9,665 bases of DNA from assembly GCA_030840415.1 (NCBI GenBank), contig JAVEEO010000354.1, forward strand, positions 1 through 9,665, read 5' to 3'. Positions 5,491 through 9,665 of the stretch are shown here, one piece after another (within the stretch, counting starts at the first letter, position 1; each line of letters begins with the position of its first letter). The translations under genes and the position numbers were made by a program. Source of the DNA: Pseudonocardiales bacterium (GTDB lineage: Bacteria > Actinomycetota > Actinomycetes > Mycobacteriales > Jatrophihabitantaceae). The notes below the pieces were generated by a model. The model did no database searches, was not told the origin of the DNA, and saw only the letters and a program-made list of their open reading frames with translations.

Positions 5491-6321
5491 GTGCCTTCCC
5501 GCAACCTGCCTGTCGTCCCAGCCGCGCCGCGCGACAGCGAGGTCGGTCTGGAGTTCTCCCGGGAGTGGCTCGAGTTCACCGACCCGGCCGACTCCGAGCA
5601 CCGGATCCGGGCCGACCTGACCTGGCTCTGCTCCCGGTGGAACTGCATCTTCGGCCGCGGCTGCCACGGTGTGATCGAGGGGCGGGCCGCGGACGGCTGT
5701 TGCAGCCACGGTGCCTTCTTCTCCGACGCCGAGGACCTCAAGCGGGTTCGCCGCTACGCCAAGCAGTTGGACGCCGGAACCTGGCAGTACCAGAAAGTGG
5801 GCCTGCGCAAGGGCATCACCGAGAAGGACTCGGTCGGCGAGGACGAGAACCGCACCCGGACCCGCACAGTGGACGGGGCCTGCGTGTTCCTGAACCGGCC
5901 GGGCTTCGCCGGTGGCCAGGGGTGTGCCCTGCACGCGCTGGCCCTGCGCAGCGGGCTGCACCCGCTGGACACCAAGCCCGAGGTCTGCTGGCAGCTGCCG
6001 GTCCGCCGGGAGCAGGAGTGGGTGACCCGGGCCGACGACACCCAGGTGCTGGTGTCGACGGTCACCGAGTTCGACCGCCGGGGCTGGGGCGAGGGCGGGC
6101 ATGACCTGCACTGGTGGTGCACCTCCTCCCCCGAGGCCCATACCGGATCCGAACCGCTGTACGTGAGCTACGCCGCCGAACTCACTGCCCTGATCGGCCA
6201 GCCCGCGTACACCGAGCTGGCACGGCTGTGTGCGCTGCGGCTGGCCCAGGGCCTGGTGGCGGTGCATCCGGCCACCGTGGCGGCGGGTCAGTCACCCGCC
6301 CGCCCCGCCCCGCCTGCCTAG
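5491..6321 (+). CDS. Conserved actinobacterial cysteine-rich protein, YkgJ-like cluster arrangement
   Basis: This 276-residue protein of uncertain biochemical function is probably cytosolic, with no signal peptide or membrane segment. Cysteines are grouped at 47, 52, 58 and 70-71 ([11 protein letters not shown], then [11 protein letters not shown]). A second group reads [10 protein letters not shown] (Cys131), GCALHALAL (Cys145) and KPEVCWQLP (Cys166), with a further one at 210 (HWWC). The C..fL...C.ih...P..C..lP pattern recalls the YkgJ/CxxCxxCC family, which is thought to bind an Fe-S cluster or zinc, so metal binding is inferred. From memory it resembles M. tuberculosis Rv0495c, which also lies divergent to the ppx gene. 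GTG 5491 is preferred because TAGGCT sits 7 nt upstream. An in-frame GTG at 5431 would add a basic, low-complexity leader across the promoter. The end converges with the 96-residue gene. Confidence 0.85.
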   Translation: MPSRNLPVVPAAPRDSEVGLEFSREWLEFTDPADSEHRIRADLTWLCSRWNCIFGRGCHGVIEGRAADGCCSHGAFFSDAEDLKRVRRYAKQLDAGTWQYQKVGLRKGITEKDSVGEDENRTRTRTVDGACVFLNRPGFAGGQGCALHALALRSGLHPLDTKPEVCWQLPVRREQEWVTRADDTQVLVSTVTEFDRRGWGEGGHDLHWWCTSSPEAHTGSEPLYVSYAAELTALIGQPAYTELARLCALRLAQGLVAVHPATVAAGQSPARPAPPA

Positions 6322-6352
6322 GCACCCTCGCCGGCGGCCGGCCAGAGGTCGT

Positions 6353-6378
6353 CGGCCTGGCGCAGCCGCCGAAGGCCG
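6353..6378. terminator. Candidate bidirectional terminator between convergent genes
   Basis: CGGCCT (6353-6358) pairs with AGGCCG (6373-6378), and inside it GGCG (6359-6362) pairs with CGCC (6367-6370) around the 4-nt loop CAGC. Only a 2-nt bulge (GA) interrupts the stem. It lies in the 78-bp gap between the stop codons at 6321 and 6400 and could serve both genes. There is no U tract, as is common in Actinobacteria. Confidence 0.5.
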
Positions 6379-6399
6379 CGCGGCCACCCGAATGCCGGT

Positions 6400-6690
6400 T
6401 CACGCGGCGACGGTCGCCGACCGCTCGAACTCGGCCGGCTCGGCCCAGCAGTACACGCAGTCGAGCTCGAGCCCTCGGTGGCCACCGGAGAAATGGTCGG
6501 CGGCGAGCGCGGCGCAGTAGTCGCACTCGCCGTTGAAGCCCTCCCGGACCGGGTCGAAGACGGTGCCGCAGCCGGGGTTGACGCAGCAGGCGGTGTTGGC
6601 GTCATCCTTGACGAGTCCTGCCTTGACGAGTCCTGGCTTGACGAGTCCAGCCCAGGGGAATGCAGCCTTGAGAAGTTCGATGTCGGACAT
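6400..6690 (-). CDS. Small cysteine-rich protein of unknown function (putative zinc-binding)
   Basis: I do not recognise this predicted 96-residue protein. It begins MSDIELLKAAFPW and continues with three 5-residue repeats, AGLVK-PGLVK-AGLVK (14-28). The cysteine-rich part follows: CCVNPGC (35-41), GECDYC (55-59, CxxC) and DCVYC (77-81, CxxC). Cys36-X4-Cys41 and Cys56-X2-Cys59 could form a zinc ribbon or knuckle, with Cys78/Cys81 and His66/His71 as further ligands. Metal binding is inferred from spacing only. The start is well supported by GGAGGTGA (6705-6698), 7 nt before ATG 6690. The ribosome binding site overlaps a perfect dyad. The gene lies 148 bp downstream of regX3 on the same strand and may be read through from it. 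No signal peptide or membrane segment is seen. Confidence 0.75.
   Translation of the reverse strand: MSDIELLKAAFPWAGLVKPGLVKAGLVKDDANTACCVNPGCGTVFDPVREGFNGECDYCAALAADHFSGGHRGLELDCVYCWAEPAEFERSATVAA
6607..6651. repeat. Three in-frame 15-bp tandem repeats within the 96-residue gene
   Basis: cttgacgagtcctgc (6607-6621), cttgacgagtcctgg (6622-6636) and cttgacgagtccagc (6637-6651) differ at only one or two bases. They encode the (A/P)GLVK units near the N-terminus. The near-identity at DNA level points to recent slippage expansion, and copy number may vary between strains. Confidence 0.92.
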
Positions 6691-6697
6691 CGGCGGG

Positions 6698-6718
6698 TCA
6701 CCTCCACGTTGACGTGGA
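6698..6718 (-). promoter_or_regulatory. Shine-Dalgarno embedded in a perfect dyad upstream of the 96-residue gene
   Basis: TCCACGT-TG-ACGTGGA (6703-6718) is a perfect 7-bp inverted repeat. On the minus-strand transcript its 3' arm runs into the Shine-Dalgarno GGAGGTGA (6705-6698), sharing its first three bases. A hairpin UCCAC-GUCAAC-GUGGA would partly hide the ribosome binding site, or the dyad may be a protein operator. The strong ribosome binding site fixes the start. Confidence 0.6.
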
Positions 6719-6748
6719 CAGACCATCGCACCGACCTCTGACAGTTTT

Positions 6749-6851
6749 CGGCGCGAAGCCCGAGAACCGGCGCGCGAAGCCCTGAAAACCGGCACGAGGA
6801 GCCCGAAAACCGGCGCGCGCAGCCCCGGAACCCGGCGCTCAGCCCTCGAAC
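6749..6851. repeat. Degenerate tandem array of 19-22-nt units at the 3' end of regX3
   Basis: On the plus strand each unit begins with cggc, has a gcgcga/gcgcgc core followed by agccc, and ends gaaaac, gagaac or ggaac. Units are at 6749-6767 (19 nt), 6768-6789 (22), 6790-6810 (21), 6811-6831 (21) and a partial one at 6832-6851. The last contains the regX3 stop codon. The array fills most of the gap between regX3 and the 96-residue gene. The unequal unit lengths and lack of a conserved frame argue against coding. The last unit coincides with the regX3 terminus, suggesting the array arose by repeated duplication of the gene end. Confidence 0.7.
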
Positions 6852-7519
6852 TTGTAGCCCAGGCCGCGCACGGTCAGCAGGTACTTCGGGTTCGCCGGAT
6901 CGGGCTCGATCTTGGCCCGCAACCGCTTGACGTGCACGTCCAGGGTCTTGGTGTCACCGACGTAGTCCGAGCCCCAGATCCGGTCGATGAGCTGGCCGCG
7001 GGTCAGCACCCGGCCGGAGTTGCGCAGCAGCAGTTCGAGCAGGTCGAACTCCTTGAGCGGCAGTGACACCGTCTCGCCGTTGACGGTCACGGTGTGCCGG
7101 TCGACGTCCAGCCGCACCGGGCCGGCCTCGATGGTCGGGCTCAGCAGCTCCTCGGGCTCGGCGCCGCGGCGCAGCACCGCCCTGATCCGGGCGAGCAGTT
7201 CCCGGTGCGAGAACGGCTTGGTCACGTAGTCGTCGGCGCCCAGTTCCAGGCCGACCACCTTGTCCACCTCGGAGTCCCGGGCGGTCAGGATGATGATGGC
7301 GACGTTGGACTTCTGCCGCAGCGAGCGGCAGACCTCGGTGCCGGACAGTCCGGGCAGCATCAGGTCCAGCAGCACCAGGTCGGCCCCGGTGCGGTCGAAC
7401 TGGCGCAGCGCGTCCGGACCGGTCTCGGCCACCGACACCTCGAAGCCCTCGCGGCGCAGCATGTAGGACAGCGGATCGGAGATCGAATCCTCGTCCTCGA
7501 CGACTAGAACCCGGGTCAC
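6839..7519 (-). CDS. regX3: RegX3/PhoP-type OmpR-family response regulator
   Basis: This 226-residue DNA-binding response regulator of the phosphate-starvation response is phosphorylated by SenX3. The receiver domain (1-118) has the acidic triad start VVEDED (6-11), phospho-acceptor Asp52 in LLDLMLPGLSG, the switch Thr79 in ILTARD and Lys101 in VTKPFS. The winged-helix OmpR domain (about 127-226) has SLPLKEFDLLELLLRNSG (152-169), VLTRGQLIDRIWG (171-183), DVHVKRLRAKIE (194-205) and the terminus VRGLGYKFEG. The start is GTG 7519, preceded by AAGGAGG (7530-7524); the frame is open upstream inside senX3 but without family similarity. It follows senX3 by 31 bp in one operon. The Streptomyces equivalent is PhoP. 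Candidate binding sites lie between senX3 and phoU. Confidence 0.95.
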   Translation of the reverse strand: MTRVLVVEDEDSISDPLSYMLRREGFEVSVAETGPDALRQFDRTGADLVLLDLMLPGLSGTEVCRSLRQKSNVAIIILTARDSEVDKVVGLELGADDYVTKPFSHRELLARIRAVLRRGAEPEELLSPTIEAGPVRLDVDRHTVTVNGETVSLPLKEFDLLELLLRNSGRVLTRGQLIDRIWGSDYVGDTKTLDVHVKRLRAKIEPDPANPKYLLTVRGLGYKFEG

Positions 7520-7550
7520 CGGGCCTCCTTCCAGACAGTTCGGCGGGTAT

Positions 7551-8777
7551 TCACCGCAGCGCGCTGCCGGCCGCGGGTTGGATCTGGCCGGCCGAGGCGG
7601 CCCCGGCGATCGGCGCCGCGGGCTCGACCGCGGCGCGGCCGGCCAGCGGCAGCCGCATGGTGAAGGTGGAGCCGGCTCCGACCACGCTCCACACCGACAC
7701 CCGGCCGCCGTGGTTGGTGGCGATGTGCTTGACGATCGCCAGCCCCAGTCCGGTGCCGCCGGTGGCGCGGGAGCGGGCCTGATCGACCCGGTAGAAACGC
7801 TCGAACACCCGGTCCAGGTCAGACTCGGCGATCCCGATGCCCTGGTCGGTGACGGCGATCTCGACCCACTCGGTGCCGTCCGGGTCGGTGACCGCGTGGC
7901 CGGTAACCGCGACCCTGGTGCTGGCCGGGCTGTAGGCAATCGCGTTGTCGACCAGGTTGCCCAGCGCGGTGCTCAACTGGGTCTCGTTGCCGCGGACCTG
8001 CAGGCCGGGCTCGGTGCGTTCGGCGACGGCGATGCCGTTCTGCTCGGCGAGCAACCGGCTGCGGTCCACCGCTTCGCCGACGATCCGGTCGATGCTCACC
8101 AGGTGCTGGCCGGGCAGCGCCTCCGCGCCCTGCAGCCGGGACAGCTCGATCAGTTCCTGCACCAGCCGGCCCAGCCGCGATCCCTCGCGCTGCATCCGTC
8201 CGGCGAAGTGCTGCACCGCCTCGGGGTCGTCGGCGGCTTCCTGGACGGCCTCGGCGAGCAGCGTCAGCGCGCTGACCGGCGTCTTGAGCTCGTGCGAGAC
8301 GTTGGCCACGAAGTCGCGCCGCACCAGCTCCAGCCGCCTGGCCTCGGTGATGTCGGAGAACCGCAGCACCACCGAGCCGACCCGGCCGCCGTCGCGCAAG
8401 GGCATCGCGCGGACCAGGAAGCTCACCTGCTCGGGACCGCGACCGGGGGTCGACAGGTCCAGGGTGACGCTGTCCGGCTGGGCGGAGTCGGTCACCGACC
8501 GCACCAGCTCCGACAGCACCGGCAGGGTCAGCCGGTCACCGTCGACCACCAGCATCCGGCGTGAGACCGGGTTGGCGAAGACCACCGTCTCGTCGCGGTC
8601 CAGCACCACCACGCCGACGTCGAGTGCGCCGAGGGCCCGCGAGGCCAGGCCGGCGGTGGGGGCCGGGGCCGCGACAGGCCCGGCGACCGCCGCGGTGCGG
8701 CGTAGGTACAGCGCCGCCGCGAAGGCCGACGCGGCCGCTCCGACCAGGAACGCCACGATGGCAACCACGGGGATCAC
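7551..8777 (-). CDS. senX3: SenX3/PhoR-type sensor histidine kinase
   Basis: This 408-residue membrane-anchored kinase acts in phosphate sensing. One N-terminal membrane segment (about 3-25, AIVAFLVGAAASAFAAALY) is followed by a Pro/Ala linker and a PAS-like domain (about 48-145, LDVGVVVLDRDETVVFAN to LRFSDITEARR). The HisKA dimerisation domain has the phospho-acceptor His162 in FVANVSHELKTPVSAL. The HATPase domain has the N box NLVDNAIAYS (274-283), the G1 box DQGIGI (311-316), the F box FERFYR (325-330) and the G2 box GGTGLGLAIVKH (340-351). The C-terminal 30 residues are an Ala/Pro-rich tail. The start is GTG 8777 with TAGGAT 6 nt upstream, so the mRNA is probably leaderless. It is divergent from phoU, as in Streptomyces phoRP-phoU. 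Family knowledge suggests PhoU restrains it when phosphate is plentiful. Confidence 0.95.
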   Translation of the reverse strand: MIPVVAIVAFLVGAAASAFAAALYLRRTAAVAGPVAAPAPTAGLASRALGALDVGVVVLDRDETVVFANPVSRRMLVVDGDRLTLPVLSELVRSVTDSAQPDSVTLDLSTPGRGPEQVSFLVRAMPLRDGGRVGSVVLRFSDITEARRLELVRRDFVANVSHELKTPVSALTLLAEAVQEAADDPEAVQHFAGRMQREGSRLGRLVQELIELSRLQGAEALPGQHLVSIDRIVGEAVDRSRLLAEQNGIAVAERTEPGLQVRGNETQLSTALGNLVDNAIAYSPASTRVAVTGHAVTDPDGTEWVEIAVTDQGIGIAESDLDRVFERFYRVDQARSRATGGTGLGLAIVKHIATNHGGRVSVWSVVGAGSTFTMRLPLAGRAAVEPAAPIAGAASAGQIQPAAGSALR

Positions 8778-8783
8778 GACTGC

Positions 8784-8789
8784 ATCCTA
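8784..8789 (-). promoter_or_regulatory. Probable -10 element of senX3-regX3, leaderless
   Basis: TAGGAT on the minus strand is followed by 6 nt and GTG 8777, with no Shine-Dalgarno between. Transcription would start at the start codon. No -35 consensus is seen, which is common at promoters needing an activator. Confidence 0.55.
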
Positions 8790-8836
8790 CGGCCGGGTTT
8801 CGGGCCGGAGCCCTGCTGAAAGCCGCTGCAGCCAGC

Positions 8837-8880
8837 CGTCACCTGTTGTTCACCGAGTGGCTGCTGGGCATTCATCGCGA
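8837..8880 (+). promoter_or_regulatory. PHO box: 11-bp direct repeat units for RegX3/PhoP
   Basis: Four consecutive 11-bp units start at 8837, 8848, 8859 and 8870. Their first seven bases are CGTCACC, GTTCACC, GGCTGCT and ATTCATC. Unit 2 is a perfect match to the Streptomyces/mycobacterial PHO-box core GTTCACC, units 1 and 4 match 5 of 7, and unit 3 is poor. The exact 11-bp phasing and the location between senX3 and phoU make a RegX3 site likely. It lies 27 nt from the phoU -10 and 48 nt from the senX3 -10. Confidence 0.75.
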
Positions 8881-8906
8881 CCGCCTCGGACGGACATCTG
8901 TATCCC

Positions 8907-8912
8907 TAGGCT
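8907..8912 (+). promoter_or_regulatory. Probable -10 element of phoU, leaderless
   Basis: TAGGCT lies 6 nt before ATG 8919 with no Shine-Dalgarno. The spacing places the transcription start at the ATG. The PHO box upstream and lack of a -35 fit activation by RegX3. Confidence 0.6.
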
Positions 8913-8918
8913 GGTCGC

Positions 8919-9602
8919 ATGCGCGATCTATTCCACGACGAACTGGACCAGATAGGCAACAGCCTGGTGGCCATGACCCACCTGGCCGGCACCGCGATGC
9001 AGCGTGCCACCGAGGCGTTGCTCACCGGTGACCTGCACGTCGCGGAGCGGGTGGTCAGCGATGACACCGCCATCGACGCGCTGCGCGCCGACCTGGAGTC
9101 CAAGACGTTCCAGTTGCTGTCGCTGCAACAGCCGGTCGCGACCGACCTGCGGATGCTGGTGACCACCCTGCACCTGGTCGCGGACCTGGAGCGGATGGGC
9201 GACCTGGCGCTGCACGTGGCCAAGGTCGCCCGGATGCGCCACCCGGACATCGCGGTGCCGGTCGAGCTGCGCGACGTCATCGCGCAGATGGGCGCGGTCG
9301 CGCTGTCGCTGGTGGACAAGGTGGCCGAGGTGATCAAGGGCCGCGACGTGGAGTTGGCGCAGGCGATCGAGGTCGAGGACGACTCGATGGACGCCCTGCA
9401 CCGCAAGCTGTTCACCCAGTTACTGGCCGACAGTTGGTCGCACGGCACCGAGGCAGCGATCGACATGACCCTGCTGGGCCGGTACTACGAGCGCTACGCC
9501 GACCACGCGGTGGGCGTCGCCCGCCGGATCGTGTTCATCGCGACCGGCGCCATGCCTGCGGGTTCGGCCGCGATCAAGCCGTCCGGCCCGGCCGCGGGCT
9601 GA
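8919..9602 (+). CDS. phoU: Phosphate signalling regulator PhoU
   Basis: This 227-residue cytosolic all-helical protein links the Pst phosphate transporter to the SenX3/PhoR kinase and represses the phosphate regulon when phosphate is abundant. It has the two tandem three-helix PhoU repeats (about 10-105 and 115-208). Each has the metal-binding E-x3-D motif: DLERMGDLA (Glu91, Asp95) and YYERYADHA (Glu191, Asp195). The start MRDLFHDELDQI matches actinobacterial PhoU proteins (PhoY2 in M. tuberculosis). The length is normal, with a short Ala/Pro/Gly tail after about 210. ATG 8919 is supported by the TAGGCT 6 nt upstream. It is divergent from senX3 and separated by the PHO box, so it is probably in an autoregulatory loop with RegX3. 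No pst genes are visible in the window. Confidence 0.96.
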   Translation: MRDLFHDELDQIGNSLVAMTHLAGTAMQRATEALLTGDLHVAERVVSDDTAIDALRADLESKTFQLLSLQQPVATDLRMLVTTLHLVADLERMGDLALHVAKVARMRHPDIAVPVELRDVIAQMGAVALSLVDKVAEVIKGRDVELAQAIEVEDDSMDALHRKLFTQLLADSWSHGTEAAIDMTLLGRYYERYADHAVGVARRIVFIATGAMPAGSAAIKPSGPAAG

Positions 9603-9665
9603 CGCGCTCGACGAAGCTTGCGGTCTTGGATCTGTCAAGATCTATGCGACGGTTACGGCCACTCC
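9603..9665. other. Intergenic edge after phoU with a small inverted repeat
   Basis: TCTTG (9625-9629) and CAAGA (9637-9641) form a 5-bp dyad around a 7-nt loop. It could be a weak terminator or part of the promoter of the next gene. The window ends before this can be judged. Confidence 0.3.

Noticed and set aside
5383..6267. 294-codon minus-strand open frame opposite the YkgJ-like gene
   Set aside because: Low-complexity Gly/Ala/Pro/Val-rich shadow, while the plus strand encodes a conserved cysteine pattern.
6749..6851. CRISPR array
   Set aside because: Units are degenerate, contiguous and without spacers, and there are no cas genes nearby.
6839..7939. Extended form of regX3 starting at 7939
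   Set aside because: The extra N-terminus lies inside senX3 and is Pro/Arg/Ser-rich. GTG 7519 has an AAGGAGG and gives the normal family start.
8774..8785. Three-codon upstream frame (ATG CAG TCG TGA) before senX3
   Set aside because: The ATG lies in the TAGGAT -10 element, so it is probably not transcribed when senX3 starts at its GTG.

Overview
The window is chromosomal DNA of a high-GC actinobacterium. The evidence is strong G/C bias at third codon positions, frequent GTG starts, several genes that look leaderless with TANNNT -10 elements, and a gene set typical of Actinobacteria (SenX3/RegX3-type two-component system, PhoU, Ppx/GppA, ProC, a small excisionase-type HTH protein, a 32-residue bS22-type ribosomal protein, an SDR, an acyltransferase and a HAD-IB phosphatase). 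From memory, this order parallels the Mycobacterium tuberculosis interval from about Rv0490 to Rv0505c, with gains and losses. The genus cannot be fixed from the sequence.

Layout. 1-789 (+): the 3' part of a HAD-IB phosphatase that begins before the window. It converges on a minus-strand block that reads, in transcription order, ppx/gppA-like (5377-4451), proC (4408-3584), small HTH regulator (3391-3188), bS22-like protein (2981-2883), SDR (2847-1747) and lysophospholipid acyltransferase (1754-831). The last two overlap by 8 bp. A divergent cysteine-rich YkgJ-like protein (5491-6321, +) shares an intergenic region with ppx. It converges on a 96-residue cysteine-rich protein of unknown function (6690-6400, -) that lies downstream of senX3-regX3 (8777-6839, -). 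phoU (8919-9602, +) is divergent from senX3. The right edge (9603-9665) contains no recognisable gene, and no gene-free stretch exceeds about 210 bp.

How it works together. The right half is a phosphate-sensing module: the kinase SenX3, the response regulator RegX3 and the modulator PhoU. Between senX3 and phoU lie four 11-bp-phased repeats, three of which resemble the GTTCACC PHO-box unit, so RegX3 probably controls one or both divergent promoters. A Ppx/GppA phosphatase for polyphosphate or pppGpp lies nearby and fits the theme. The left half looks like a housekeeping and envelope operon (proline synthesis, small regulator, ribosomal protein, lipid or sugar enzymes).

Most notable non-coding signals: (i) four genes (senX3, phoU, ppx, the YkgJ-like gene) have TANNNT placed 6-7 nt before the start codon and no Shine-Dalgarno, which suggests leaderless mRNAs; (ii) a PHO box; (iii) a degenerate 19-22-nt repeat array at the end of regX3; (iv) a perfect dyad overlapping the ribosome binding site of the 96-residue gene; (v) two adjacent 5-3-5 dyads upstream of the HTH gene. 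I see no mobile element, CRISPR array, tRNA or rRNA, and no clearly undescribed defence or biosynthetic system. The least explained gene is the 96-residue cysteine-rich protein.
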